Source: Faecalibacterium duncaniae (GTDB lineage: Bacteria; Bacillota; Clostridia; Oscillospirales; Ruminococcaceae). From it: a DNA stretch of 64,000 nucleotides. The DNA is taken from assembly GCF_010509575.1 (NCBI RefSeq), contig NZ_CP048437.1:1178001-1242000 (forward strand), given 5' to 3'. A program made the translations under genes and the position numbers. Below are positions 1-8,789 of the stretch, piece by piece (within the stretch, counting starts at the first letter, position 1; every line of letters starts with the position of its first letter). Below the pieces are notes generated by a model. It saw nothing but the letters and a program-made list of their open reading frames with translations. It was not told where the DNA came from and ran no database searches.

Positions 1-588
1 TTTCCCGGCTCCCTGACCACCAACCAGACAGAGCATGACCTCAAACTTGCTCCCCGGTCTGAATACCCGCCGGATGGCTCCCATCAGGAACAGTTTCAAG
101 GCTTCATAGGTGTATTCGTCCGTATCGGCTCCCAGAAAGTGATGCAGGGCGTAACGGATGCGCTCTGTGCCGTCCCATTGCAGGCTGTTCAGGTAATCCC
201 TGACTGGATGGTAGCGGTTTTCATTGGCAACAATCTTGATGGCGCTCTGCACCTTTTTCTCGCTGGTAAGCCCGTAATTTTCTTCCAGATACAAAAGCAG
301 GTAGTTCATGTCCATGTCGGTCAGCGTGGTACTGGTGCGCTCCCAGCCCAGCGGCTTCACAATGTCAATCTGCTCCGTCAAAAGGTTCAGGCGCAGCGCC
401 CCGCGAAACAGAGGGTCACGCTGGAACACCGTCAGGCAGTTTCGGATGCTGTTCTTCACGCCGCCTTTCTGCGTCCCCTCTAATGTTTCCCGGATTTCTG
501 CCGGTGTCTGCGCCGGTTCCATTGTGTCCATCGTCCTTTTGACCGCTTCCTGCGTTTCCGGCGGCAAGCTCTGAAATTCGCAGTTCAA
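1..588 (-). CDS. VapE-like replication/primase-helicase protein (partial)
   Basis: The 3' end lies outside the window; about 196 N-terminal residues are visible. The frame reads into a P-loop (GGQGAGK) at the window edge, preceded by LNSLQWDGTERI, which is typical of the virulence-associated protein E family of superfamily 3-like ATPases encoded by phages and mobile elements. I chose the TTG at 588 because AGGAGG lies 9 bases upstream; in-frame ATG codons at 531 and 522 are alternatives. It overlaps the 3' end of the CHC2 primase gene by about 170 bases, so the two are probably translated together for element replication. Family assignment is by motif; the precise function is inferred. Confidence 0.8.
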   Translation of the reverse strand, partial: MNCEFQSLPPETQEAVKRTMDTMEPAQTPAEIRETLEGTQKGGVKNSIRNCLTVFQRDPLFRGALRLNLLTEQIDIVKPLGWERTSTTLTDMDMNYLLLYLEENYGLTSEKKVQSAIKIVANENRYHPVRDYLNSLQWDGTERIRYALHHFLGADTDEYTYEALKLFLMGAIRRVFRPGSKFEVMLCLVGGQGAGK

Positions 589-1156
589 GCCGCAACACCT
601 CCTTTCCCTGTGCGGCGATCAATGCCGCTTTTTCTTCTATTTCTCCGTATAACAAAATATCCAAAAGGTATTCTGTGTAGCTTATCCTCTGCAACGCTTC
701 CACAAAAAGAGGATGCCAGATGGCATCCTGCGGCTGTGGGGCGTGTGCTGTTTTCCAATGCTCCAGCAGGCGCAGATAATCGCATAGCACCCGGAAACAA
801 TACCGTTCCGTTTCCTGAAATCTCTGCTCCGCTGATTTTTGTCGGGGCTGTGACCTGTTGTGACGCTTCCTATCTGGCGGCGCATTGCCGGATTTCTCAT
901 AGGAAACGCCGAAGTCCTCCGCAAGCCTGACCGCAGCTTCCCGTTTCCCCAATCCATGCAGCAAAGCGGCCAAGTCGATCACATCCCCGGAAGCCCCGCA
1001 GCCGAAGCAGTAAAAGCGGCTGTCCACTTTCATGCTGGGCGTGCGGTCATTGTGGAATGGACAGCAGACCATGCCGTTTCTCCCCACCCGGATTCCATAG
1101 AATGAAGCAGCCTGCCGGGTGGTAACAGACTGTTTCACCGCTTCAAATACATTCAA
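416..1156 (-). CDS. CHC2 zinc-finger DNA primase-like protein
   Basis: 246 aa. Residues about 20-60 hold the CHC2 zinc finger of DnaG-type primases: CCPFHNDRTPSMKV followed by FYCFGCGASGDVIDL, giving Cys-His-Cys-Cys ligands. The rest is charged and has no TOPRIM domain, so this is the short element-type protein, which probably makes primers together with the VapE-like protein overlapping its 3' end. The ATG at 1156 follows GGAGGG at good spacing. The last 55 residues share DNA with the VapE frame and are Gly/Asn-rich and low in complexity, so the true functional end may be earlier. Mob lies 48 bases upstream. Confidence 0.8.
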   Translation of the reverse strand: MNVFEAVKQSVTTRQAASFYGIRVGRNGMVCCPFHNDRTPSMKVDSRFYCFGCGASGDVIDLAALLHGLGKREAAVRLAEDFGVSYEKSGNAPPDRKRHNRSQPRQKSAEQRFQETERYCFRVLCDYLRLLEHWKTAHAPQPQDAIWHPLFVEALQRISYTEYLLDILLYGEIEEKAALIAAQGKEVLRLELRISELAAGNAGSGQKDDGHNGTGADTGRNPGNIRGDAERRREEQHPKLPDGVPA

Positions 1157-1203
1157 ATGCTCCCTCCATAAAAATACTGGTAGCGGTAAAGCTGCCGGTT
1201 ATA

Positions 1204-2676
1204 TCATAGCTCCATCTCATGTTTCTTTCTCTGTACTGCCTGTGGCTGCTCCCTCCGGCGCAGTGCGGTATCTACGGCGTTCTGCACCTGCCGTAGCCGT
1301 ATGACTTCCTCCCGGAGTGGCTTGTGCTGCGGAGACAGTTCGGCATACTCTGTTTTTAACTGTGCGTATTCCTGTTTCCATGCTTTCAGGGCAATGGGTT
1401 TTCCGTCCAGTTTTTCTTTCAAAATACGGCGGGCGGCATAAAACAGCCGTAACTCCGCATCGTGGGATGTTTCAAATTTCTCCCTCTGTTTCTTAAACTT
1501 GATATTGTTCAATTCCGTATGAACAGGTTTTAGCCGCTGGTAATTCTCGCCCTCCCGTATCAATTCCTGCAATTCCTTTATCCGGGCAGATTTCTTTTTC
1601 ATGGAGTCGCTTAACGCTTCAAATTCTTCGTTGACAGAGGAAAGACGCTCCTGCAAATCCTCTAATGTGAGCAGCTTGTTTTCCGTCAGATAATTGACGG
1701 CTTCGGCAAACTGCTTTAAGTTTCCGGTTCTGGCTTTATTGCTCCATGCCCCTGCGTTGCGCTGGTTGTAATAAGCGATCAACAGGTCGGCAAGGCTCGG
1801 TGTCTGCGGTTTGGAAAGTTCTTCTTTTACCTCTGCCATCCAGACAAACAGGGCTTTGATCTTCTTCCTCACATCCTGCATGAGCCGGTTGGTGGCTTTA
1901 ATCCAGCGGTTCAGTTCCCCTTTCTCGGTGCGGATGCCCTTTGCTTCCATCTGCCGGACATTAGCTCCCTCGTGGACAGTAGGTATCAGGTCAAGCCCCT
2001 GCCGCACATAGGAACGGTGGTCGATACGCACATCCAGCCCTTTTTCCTCAAATTTTGTATTAACGGCAGCCGCCCACTGCTCCCGCCAGTGTTCCAGCGT
2101 TTCCGGCTCATGCCAGTCTGTTGTATGGACAGCGTTAAACATATAATCGCCGTTTTTATCCCGGATTCGGTTTCCATCTTCATCAAGAAGATATTCCCGA
2201 CGCTGTTTTTGTCCCCATGTGCCATCCGGGTTCAAAGGGCGCATGGTTGTCATCACATGAAAATGCGGGTTAGGGATGCCGCCGTCCTCTTTCTCCGGGC
2301 TGTGAAAAGCAAGGTCGGCAATCATGCCTTTTGTCACAAACTGCTCCTGTACGAACTTCCTCGCCAGCTCCATGTTTTCTTCCAGCGTCAATTCATTCTG
2401 CATGGCAATATCAAAGGAATAGGCAAGCTGTGCTTTTGGATGTTTCTCGCAGTTCTCCACAGCATTCCAGAGGGTCGCCCGGTCAAGATATATTTCCGGC
2501 GCATGGGGCGGCAGCATGATTTCCGAAGCGATCACGCCGCCCTTTTTGGTGTAGTCGCTGACTTCTCCATAGTAGCTGCTGTAAAGACGCTCCCCGGCTC
2601 GATAGGCTGCGCTGGCAATGGCGCTCTGACCGGCGCTGCGCTTGATCTGTGCGATTGAAAAATGATAAAGTGCTAT
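1204..2676 (-). CDS. MobA/MobL (MobQ) relaxase with apparent ATA start
   Basis: DNA relaxase that would nick the oriT at 3266-3278 and lead the strand into a recipient. The family's N-terminal motif (YHFSIAQIKRSAGQSAIASA, then AAYRAGERLY) is fully present, as is the PHFHV metal-binding histidine motif; a long coiled-coil C-terminus follows. The conserved N-terminus can only be reached from ATA at 2676: the codon three positions upstream is a stop, and the first in-frame ATG (2535) lies 47 codons inside the catalytic domain. Relatives begin with Met at the ATA position, so this is either non-canonical initiation or an ATG-to-ATA mutation. A GTG at 2686 with a good SD is in another frame. It directly follows the DUF3847 gene. 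Confidence 0.8.
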   Translation of the reverse strand: MALYHFSIAQIKRSAGQSAIASAAYRAGERLYSSYYGEVSDYTKKGGVIASEIMLPPHAPEIYLDRATLWNAVENCEKHPKAQLAYSFDIAMQNELTLEENMELARKFVQEQFVTKGMIADLAFHSPEKEDGGIPNPHFHVMTTMRPLNPDGTWGQKQRREYLLDEDGNRIRDKNGDYMFNAVHTTDWHEPETLEHWREQWAAAVNTKFEEKGLDVRIDHRSYVRQGLDLIPTVHEGANVRQMEAKGIRTEKGELNRWIKATNRLMQDVRKKIKALFVWMAEVKEELSKPQTPSLADLLIAYYNQRNAGAWSNKARTGNLKQFAEAVNYLTENKLLTLEDLQERLSSVNEEFEALSDSMKKKSARIKELQELIREGENYQRLKPVHTELNNIKFKKQREKFETSHDAELRLFYAARRILKEKLDGKPIALKAWKQEYAQLKTEYAELSPQHKPLREEVIRLRQVQNAVDTALRRREQPQAVQRKKHEMEL

Positions 2677-2678
2677 CC

Positions 2679-2996
2679 TTAGTCACCGCCTTTCTCCTGC
2701 CCGGAAATACGGGCGTGGTTCTCTGTGGCAGACCGGATGAAATGCTCCGCCTGCGGCAGATTCAAAATGCTTTCCATGAGGGAATAAAATTCCGCTTCGG
2801 ATAGCTCCTTTGTCTGTGGTGCAATGCTCTCAATAGCTGCCCCACGGGTAATCAGCCGGTGCGTCCTCTGTTTCCGGGAACCGCTTTCCAGATACGCCTG
2901 CCGGTTTTTCAAACGCTGCATTTTCCGTTTTTCCTGTTCCAGCAGGACAGTGGTTTTTTCATATTCCTGCTTCAACTGTTCCAAAGATTTTTCCAT
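2679..2996 (-). CDS. DUF3847 family protein, mobilization accessory
   Basis: 105 aa. The N-terminal half is a Lys/Glu-rich coiled coil (MEKSLEQLKQEYEKTTVLLE...), followed by a basic TRGAAIE segment and a C-terminal helix. It matches the small DUF3847 proteins found just upstream of MobA/MobL relaxases in Firmicute elements; a role as relaxosome accessory is inferred from position only. I prefer the ATG at 2996 (AAAGGA about 10 bases upstream) to the longer hydrophobic extension from 3035. Its TAA stop is 2 bases before the presumed ATA start of the relaxase, so translation is probably coupled. Confidence 0.75.
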   Translation of the reverse strand: MEKSLEQLKQEYEKTTVLLEQEKRKMQRLKNRQAYLESGSRKQRTHRLITRGAAIESIAPQTKELSEAEFYSLMESILNLPQAEHFIRSATENHARISGQEKGGD

Positions 2997-3239
2997 GTTC
3001 TCACATCCTTTGCTGATAAGATAAAGAAAGACCATCCGCAGACAGTCCGTGTGTCAGTGCTTCTATAAAACCCGATGAAAAGGGAAAACCGCAGAGCGGA
3101 TTTCTCTTTGCGGCGGGTACACAGGGGATAGCCGCTTTAGCGGCGCAAGGGGGTGTAGCCACCTTGTCGGAGCGAAGCGAACGCAGACCTCGGATTGCTG
3201 ATTTTATCAGCGGCAGAGGTAAGCTCCGCAGGACGCACG

Positions 3240-3278
3240 ATACATGGTCTTTAGACTATGTATAGAAGTGCGCCCTTA
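3240..3278. other. oriT of the MobQ module (RSF1010-like nic region)
   Basis: Positions 3266-3278 read AAGTGCGCCCTTA, the conserved core next to the nick site of RSF1010/pSK41-type oriTs cut by MobQ relaxases. Immediately upstream, 3240-3263 is a 10-bp inverted repeat (ATACATGGTC / GACTATGTAT, one mismatch, TTTA loop), the hairpin expected beside nic. It lies in the 286-base gene-free stretch (2997-3282) between the DUF3847 gene and a small Cys protein; the remaining part of that stretch is GC-rich and shows no ORF. The match to the core is direct; use by this relaxase is inferred. Confidence 0.75.
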
Positions 3279-3282
3279 GTTC

Positions 3283-3486
3283 CTAAGGGATTTTGCCGTT
3301 TCCGGCAGTCTTGTCCTTTTTCTTGGAACGCTTGGAAAGATACTTCGGGCAGTCAACCACAACCGCCCGGAAGCTCTGTTTACATTCGTGCTGGCATTTC
3401 CGGCACAGTTCGTTGTAAGTGATACGGCTGCGGTCATTTAAGAAGAAAGACCATTCCAACCGCCGCTTGTTACTCATTCTTGCCAT
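3283..3486 (-). CDS. Small Cys-containing element protein
   Basis: 67 aa, basic. It contains ELCRKCQHECKQSF, a CxxCxxxC arrangement that could bind zinc, and a very basic tail (SKRSKKKDK). I recognise it as a small conserved protein of Firmicute mobilizable elements but know no function. ATG at 3486 follows AAGGAG; an internal ATG at 3477 is possible. Its stop is 4 bases from the nic core of the oriT, so it may be part of the mobilization region. Confidence 0.65.
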   Translation of the reverse strand: MARMSNKRRLEWSFFLNDRSRITYNELCRKCQHECKQSFRAVVVDCPKYLSKRSKKKDKTAGNGKIP

Positions 3487-3633
3487 AACCGGCTCCTTTC
3501 TCCGTTTCTATCTGATGTACGCAGATAGGCTGTTTTGATGTAGCGTCTCGGTATCATTTTTAAGTTTTTTTCCCTCTGTATGCCCCTTTGGAAAGTGCGG
3601 CAGTATTGCAAGTCAGGGAATGATACCTCACGC

Positions 3634-3858
3634 TTATTTGTCGCTTCCCGGTACGGTTTCGGAGCCTTTTGCCATCCATTCAAAGAAAGCAATTTTGCTG
3701 ACCTTGATAAGTCTGCCCCTGCGGAACGCTGGAAAGCCGGGTGTGTGTACCAGCTCATAGGCGCTCGCTCTTGAAATTCCCATAATCCGCTGAATGTCCG
3801 CCACATCCAGAACCAGCGGTAAATCCTCGTAGCTGTTCAATCTCTTTTTATCGTTCAT
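3634..3858 (-). CDS. Excisionase-like helix-turn-helix protein
   Basis: 74 aa. The core VADIQRIMGISRASAYELVH and FPAFRRGRLIKVSKIAFFEW is the MerR-like winged HTH of AlpA/excisionase (HTH_17) proteins: an HTH, then the basic R..R.IKV wing, then a final helix. ATG at 3858 follows GGAGGAACAGA. In related elements such proteins direct excision or repress transfer genes. No integrase is visible in the window, so the partner is unknown. The 147 bases between it and the next gene (3487-3633) show no other feature. Confidence 0.8.
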   Translation of the reverse strand: MNDKKRLNSYEDLPLVLDVADIQRIMGISRASAYELVHTPGFPAFRRGRLIKVSKIAFFEWMAKGSETVPGSDK

Positions 3859-4160
3859 TCTGTTCCTCCCATAAATCAAATAGGTTAAAATGCTTCCTGT
3901 TGCCGTTCTCCCCAAAAGCCGTTTTCCTGCCCCATTCCTGCGGTGTTTCCCTGCATTGGTGCGCCGAATGCGTCACTTCTCCTGCCGGTCATATCCCTTT
4001 TGGACGGTCATTCACTTGTCAAGGTACTGTGCGGTACGAAATTACCAACCGCAATCATCATAGCGTACTATCCTTGACAAAACAATGATTCTGCGATACC
4101 ATGAGTGTAACGGATATAACTGAATTATATAATTACCATAAACAAAGGCAGGGGATAGGG

Positions 4161-5201
4161 ATGGAGAATCAGTTTATACGGCATGAGCCATGTTTTGAGA
4201 GGATTTTGTTTGTCCTGACGCTGGACAGGAAGAAAATGAAAGAGCGGATTTTGATTGGGGAAGAACAGCAGATCCGCTTCCGTCTGAACGGGAGCCAAAA
4301 CGCAGAGGTGCTTTGTGATATGACACGCCCACTGGGAACTTTTTTGATAAACTTTGAGCGTGACACGGACAGAGACTGGAACTTATACGGGCTTTCTCCG
4401 CTGCGGCAAGCTCTCCACTCCAACCGATGGAAACAGCCGGAGCTGGAGCAGGCGGCAAGCGAATTTCTTTGGGAGAAATATCTTAGCAACGACCCTCTGA
4501 AAATGTATGTGGCGTTCCGTATCTGGAACAGCTATCTGCTTGCCAGAGAACCCCGTGACCGTAACGCTGCCTGTGACCGCTTCATGGATAAAATGAGCAG
4601 ACTGACCGGGGTATTCCAAAACGAAACCATGAGCTTTGACAGGGAGACAGGAAAACCGAAACAATTTCAAGCTGGCAGCCTTTATTTCAAAGGCGCACCG
4701 TCAGAAGATACCCGGCTTGACCTCTGGTTCCCGGACAACCGGCGCACAGAAGAATGTGTGTCTGCCTATGCGTCCCTCTACCCGTTGATTACCTATTATC
4801 TGAACAGGCTGAATGACTGGGGGCTTTGCTTCCGGCGGTGCAAGGTCTGTGGAAAATATTTTCTGGCAAAGAGCCAGCGGTATGAGCTGTGCAGCGACAA
4901 GTGCCGAAAAGCACAGGCGCTTCAAAACAAGCGGGAATTTGACGAGAGGTCAAGAGAAAATAACTATGACCTGCTTTATAAAAATGAATGCCAGAACTGG
5001 CGCAACAAAATAAACCGGGTAAAAAATACCGCAGGCTTTCCGGCTGACCGTCTGGAAAAAATACAGGCTTCCTTTTCCGACTTTAAGAAAGAAGCCTTAC
5101 AGAGAAAAAAGGCTGTAAAAACAGGAACGGCCAGCCCGAAAGAATTTACGGACTGGCTGTATCAGCAGAGTAATGTAATTGTTGAGCTGACCGAGATATG
5201 A
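4161..5201 (+). CDS. DUF6076-like protein with C-terminal zinc ribbon
   Basis: 346 aa from ATG 4161 (GGGGATAGGG upstream); an in-frame ATG at 4101 lacks an SD. The N-terminal two thirds are mixed alpha/beta without a recognised catalytic motif. Near residues 235-270 CKVCGKYFL then CSDKCRKAQ form a CxxC...CxxxC zinc ribbon followed by a basic helix, as in CGNR-type and DUF6076 proteins of mobile elements. Function unknown; DNA binding is likely from the ribbon. It is the only plus-strand gene of this element and marks its apparent right end. Confidence 0.6.
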   Translation: MENQFIRHEPCFERILFVLTLDRKKMKERILIGEEQQIRFRLNGSQNAEVLCDMTRPLGTFLINFERDTDRDWNLYGLSPLRQALHSNRWKQPELEQAASEFLWEKYLSNDPLKMYVAFRIWNSYLLAREPRDRNAACDRFMDKMSRLTGVFQNETMSFDRETGKPKQFQAGSLYFKGAPSEDTRLDLWFPDNRRTEECVSAYASLYPLITYYLNRLNDWGLCFRRCKVCGKYFLAKSQRYELCSDKCRKAQALQNKREFDERSRENNYDLLYKNECQNWRNKINRVKNTAGFPADRLEKIQASFSDFKKEALQRKKAVKTGTASPKEFTDWLYQQSNVIVELTEI

Positions 5202-5293
5202 AAAACTTTCTATCGTCAATTTCGCATTATTGCAATAACAGATTGCTTCTTCCATGAATGGTAATATTATCATCAAACTTTTGGAAGAACTAT

Positions 5294-5360
5294 AAATGTC
5301 CGAGGTGCCTTTGATTTCGACAGAAAAACAGGCTGAATTGTTACAACGCTCGGACATTTC
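5294..5360. promoter_or_regulatory. Relic copy of the TCS operator pair
   Basis: Two operator halves like those at 8801-8879 and 11313-11391 occur here: AAATGTCCGAG at 5294 and a full box 5335-5360 (GAATTGTTACAACG followed by CTCGGACATTTC). The -10 found beside the other copies is missing and no minus-strand gene follows, so this looks like a decayed promoter copy. It lies just beyond the stop of permease 1 and near the boundary with the MobQ element. Confidence 0.55.
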
Positions 5361-5426
5361 AAAAATTTTTTTGAGAAATGGCGAAAAAAGCGGGGCAGCA
5401 CACGCCGCCCCGCCGATCCCATACGG

Positions 5427-7811
5427 CTATTCCATCGTCCTGATTTGCTCAACAAGAGATTGTTTTTTCAGATTTCCAGTTGTGTAAGAAATCAAGGTGA
5501 ATTGCACAATCAGCAGGATTGCTAAATATATCAATACGATCAGCCACGGAAATGAATAGTAAAAGTATGGATTCATCGTTTTCACAACGACCTGTACGGA
5601 TAGGAAGCCCAGTCCAGTCCCCAAAACCAATGTTACCAGCGTAGCAAAAACTGAATACATTAACCCCTCATAGCACAGCATTTTGATAAGCTGCTTTTTA
5701 CTCAAACCAATCGCCTGTAACATTCCAATTTCCTGCCTACGGGATAAGAAGTTTGTGATTGTCGTATTGACAAGGTTGATTAAAGAAAAGCACACAACAA
5801 TAACAGCCACGATCAACAATACCCCGAAAGAAAGTTGTTGAAGTCCGCTATAATAAGTGATACTTTCTTTTATGGTTTCCATAACCAAATCGCTATTTCC
5901 GTCTATCAGTTGATTTAATGCAGCTTCTACCGTATCATATTTTTTCATATCGGTAATTACGGAAATCGTACCTGTGCAATCTATCCCGGTCGCTTCATTC
6001 ATAAACTGCTCCGGAAGCGCAAAGCATTTTGAGAAGCCGGAGTAAGAATATTCGTTTACAATGCCCATGACGGTATAGGCCTTTGTGCGAATTTGGCCGG
6101 ATTCGGTTTTATAGTCCACTTCGACGGTATCACCCAACGCAGCCTCAATATCATAGAGATCGGCACGCTCTTGAAGCAAGACAATTCCATTGCCTGCCAC
6201 CAGTTCATCATAATCAGTCGTTCCCGCAATTCGCTCTTTCTCCAAATTCTGCTGTTCATCTCGGCAAAAGCCCTGAATCCATTTTCCAGAATTACCATTT
6301 ACACGATATTCTGCGTCCGTGTAATACCAGTGCTTGATTCCTGTAACGCCATCAATAGATTCTACTGCATTTATAAAATCGGCATTTAGAAAATTCTTTT
6401 GCTGCAATCCAGACAAAGAAATACCAGCAGTGTCCCACGATTGATTTGCGTTGAGCTGAATGTTAAATTCACCGACAGGGAAAGCCCTGCCTCTTGCCTC
6501 TGCAACGCCATCATAGGAAACTAACATTGTCGAAATCAATACAACCAATACTCCGCCGAGTGAAAGAGAAAGTATTGTTAAAGTGGACTTTGCCTTTTGC
6601 CTGGACAGATTCATTTTAGCAAGTGAAGCAGGCGTTATTTTACGGTGCAACACGGAACTTTCTTTCATTTTCCCCTGATAATCGGAATATCGCAATGCTT
6701 CCAGCGGAGATACTGCCGCAGCTCTTTTTACAGGAGTATGAATGGCAATCATCACAATAATAAATGCAAAAAGGCCAACCCCGACCGTCACACATAAAGT
6801 AGTCAGCCAGTACCAACCGGCAGGAATCAGGAAGTACCCAATCACATTTCCAATAACCAAACCAATCGGGATAGCAATGGCAGCAAGTAATTTCCCCTCG
6901 CGGTAAACCATCTTTTTGATCTGTCGTTTTGTAGTTCCGATTGTGCGAAGCTGTCCATAGTTACGGATACTGCTTGCTACTGAAATATAAAAAATCGAAT
7001 AGATCACAATGCCGGAACCAATGAAAGTTACAAAACCGATCAAGAAATAGAACAGCATATCGCTTCCGTGATTTTCGTCCTTTAAGTTAAAATATGTGGA
7101 ACGGACAATCACATTATCATCGGAAATTTTTAATTGCTGCGCCAGAGTGTTTGCATAGTTGGTGGCTTCTTCCTCGCTCATGTTTTGAGCGCCTTTCAGC
7201 CCAATGTAATAATCAATCATGCCTCCGTCGCCATACTGCTGTCTTACTAATTCTTTCGATATAATGGCTGTATAGCGCCCAATATCGCCGGTTTTCACAT
7301 CTAAGATTCCCGTCAATTTGAAATCATGGGTAGTGCCGTCAGAAAAGGGGATTTGAATTGTCTGTCCCAATTCATTTGAATAGCCCAAACTATCCAAAAA
7401 GGATTCTTGCACTACAATTTCATTCTCCGAAGCTGGTAAATCTCCCGAATAGAGCATACTTTGGGATTTTAGCATATCTGCATTTGCATAAGTAAAATTC
7501 ACGGTTGAATGGTTTACCTGTTCAGAAAATGCGTTAAAAAATTCCCCAACCCACGCAATTTCTTCTTGCTTGTATAGTTCCTGTCCCTGTTGTTCAGAAA
7601 TCGCATGATACATAATCTGCGCTGTTTTTTGGTTGCGGTTCTGCGTTTCCTGCATAACCCCAAAGCCATAGAGGACAATAGCAGATAGCAATGCGCTGGC
7701 AAGTGCAATCGTCAAAATAATAAAGATATTTCTTTTTCGATTTGCCGATATACTGCGGTTTGATATGCGCTTTACTATGCCGCTGGTATCATTTTCAAAA
7801 GGCCATGTCAT
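5427..7811 (-). CDS. FtsX-type ABC transporter permease 1
   Basis: 794 aa. Begins MTWPFENDTSGIVKRISN, then TM1 (about 28-50), a large extracellular domain (about 60-245), three TMs (about 250-370), a second extracellular domain (about 440-645) and three more TMs (about 655-780): two FtsX/MacB-like core domains, as in permeases of peptide-export or antimicrobial-peptide resistance systems. ATG 7811 follows AAGGAGG. It lies 14 bases downstream of the ATPase gene and closes the operon 8757-5427. Its first 20 residues nearly match permease 2, so the two are paralogues. The substrate is unknown; cationic peptides or lantibiotics are inferred from the family and the partner TCS. Confidence 0.85.
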   Translation of the reverse strand: MTWPFENDTSGIVKRISNRSISANRKRNIFIILTIALASALLSAIVLYGFGVMQETQNRNQKTAQIMYHAISEQQGQELYKQEEIAWVGEFFNAFSEQVNHSTVNFTYANADMLKSQSMLYSGDLPASENEIVVQESFLDSLGYSNELGQTIQIPFSDGTTHDFKLTGILDVKTGDIGRYTAIISKELVRQQYGDGGMIDYYIGLKGAQNMSEEEATNYANTLAQQLKISDDNVIVRSTYFNLKDENHGSDMLFYFLIGFVTFIGSGIVIYSIFYISVASSIRNYGQLRTIGTTKRQIKKMVYREGKLLAAIAIPIGLVIGNVIGYFLIPAGWYWLTTLCVTVGVGLFAFIIVMIAIHTPVKRAAAVSPLEALRYSDYQGKMKESSVLHRKITPASLAKMNLSRQKAKSTLTILSLSLGGVLVVLISTMLVSYDGVAEARGRAFPVGEFNIQLNANQSWDTAGISLSGLQQKNFLNADFINAVESIDGVTGIKHWYYTDAEYRVNGNSGKWIQGFCRDEQQNLEKERIAGTTDYDELVAGNGIVLLQERADLYDIEAALGDTVEVDYKTESGQIRTKAYTVMGIVNEYSYSGFSKCFALPEQFMNEATGIDCTGTISVITDMKKYDTVEAALNQLIDGNSDLVMETIKESITYYSGLQQLSFGVLLIVAVIVVCFSLINLVNTTITNFLSRRQEIGMLQAIGLSKKQLIKMLCYEGLMYSVFATLVTLVLGTGLGFLSVQVVVKTMNPYFYYSFPWLIVLIYLAILLIVQFTLISYTTGNLKKQSLVEQIRTME

Positions 7812-7825
7812 AGCCTGCCACCTCC

Positions 7826-8491
7826 TTACTCCACAATCTTTCCGTCCTCAATGCGGACAATCCGATCTGCAAGGCGGGCAATGTCGTCATTGTGCGTAAT
7901 CATCACAACAGTTTGCCGAAACTCCGCACTGGTGCGCTTGATAAGCCCCAGCACCTCGGCGCTGGTCTTGCTGTCAAGGTTGCCGGTCGGCTCGTCGGCC
8001 AGCACGATAGCCGGTTTGGTAATCAAGGCGCGGGCGATAGCCACACGCTGCTGCTGTCCGCCGGAAAGATTGTTCGGCATATTTTTCAGTTTATCTTCCA
8101 GCCCCAGCAGGTGAACGATCTCGTCCAAAAACTTCTGATCCACCGTGTCCCCGTCCAGCTCCACCGGCAGGACGATGTTCTCATACACATTCAGGATGGG
8201 AACAAGGTTATAGTTCTGGAAGATAAAGCCGATGTTGCGGCGGCGAAAGATGGTGAGCTGTTCGTCGTTCATCTTCGACAGTTCTTTGTCCCGGACAATC
8301 ACATTGCCGGAAGTAGGGGTGTCCAGCCCGCCCATCATGTGAAGCAGGGTAGACTTGCCGCTGCCGGAGGTTCCCACAACGGCCACAAATTCGCCGTCAT
8401 TTACGGAGAAGTTCACGCCGTCAAGGGCGCGGGTGATGTTCGGCTCTGTGCCGTAATACTTTTTCAGGTCGATAGTCTGTAAAATGCTCAT
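7826..8491 (-). CDS. ABC transporter ATPase (MacB/LolD type)
   Basis: 221 aa from ATG 8491 (AGGA upstream; a TTG 9 bases earlier is less likely). Walker A GTSGSGKST, Q-loop FQNYNLVP, signature LSGGQQQR, Walker B VLADEPTGNLD and switch histidine ITHND are all present, so it should be active. This is the LolD/SalX/BceA type that pairs with FtsX permeases. It lies between the small membrane protein and permease 1; permease 2 has no ATPase of its own, so this one may serve both. More GC-rich than permease 2. Confidence 0.92.
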   Translation of the reverse strand: MSILQTIDLKKYYGTEPNITRALDGVNFSVNDGEFVAVVGTSGSGKSTLLHMMGGLDTPTSGNVIVRDKELSKMNDEQLTIFRRRNIGFIFQNYNLVPILNVYENIVLPVELDGDTVDQKFLDEIVHLLGLEDKLKNMPNNLSGGQQQRVAIARALITKPAIVLADEPTGNLDSKTSAEVLGLIKRTSAEFRQTVVMITHNDDIARLADRIVRIEDGKIVE

Positions 8492-8496
8492 AAAAT

Positions 8497-8757
8497 TCAA
8501 TCCTTTTTTTGTTTGTTGTAAATGCGGAACGCTGCTGCGCCGGTGGCCGCCAACTGCACCAGAATCAGCACAGCGAACAGGCCGAAGCTCTCATAGTAGA
8601 ACAGTTCATCCCAAAATAGGAGAACATCACAGAGAGCAGTCAAGGCAACCGTCCGGCGGATGTGCCGGGCCAGCCATTGCCGGAACACCAGCACAAGGGC
8701 AACGGGCGGGACGATCAGCAGCGCCAGATTCAAAATCAATGTCGGGGGCAGTTCCAT
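8497..8757 (-). CDS. Small membrane protein of the ABC operon
   Basis: 86 aa with two or three hydrophobic segments (LILNLALLIVPPVALVLVF near residues 6-25; TALCDVLLFW about 40-50; FAVLILVQLAATGAAAF about 57-75) and a Lys-rich cytoplasmic tail. No family recognised. First gene of the operon with the ATPase (5-base gap) and permease 1, and next to the operator-bearing promoter. It may be an accessory or sensor component; this is inferred from position. Confidence 0.7.
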   Translation of the reverse strand: MELPPTLILNLALLIVPPVALVLVFRQWLARHIRRTVALTALCDVLLFWDELFYYESFGLFAVLILVQLAATGAAAFRIYNKQKKD

Positions 8758-8789
8758 TGCGTCGCCTCCTCACTTTTGTTGATAAGGGT

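Larger units (their letters stand above)
1..5201. mobile_element. Mobilizable element, right part (cut by window edge)
   Basis: A block of typical element genes: VapE-like protein, CHC2 primase, MobQ relaxase, DUF3847 protein, small Cys protein and excisionase-like HTH protein on the minus strand, and a DUF6076-like protein on the plus strand. An RSF1010-like oriT lies between the mobilization genes. No integrase is visible, so it would lie left of the window if the element is complete. The right boundary is inferred from the switch to the ABC transporter module after 5201; no attachment site was recognised. A relic operator at 5294-5360 lies near the boundary. Confidence 0.65.
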
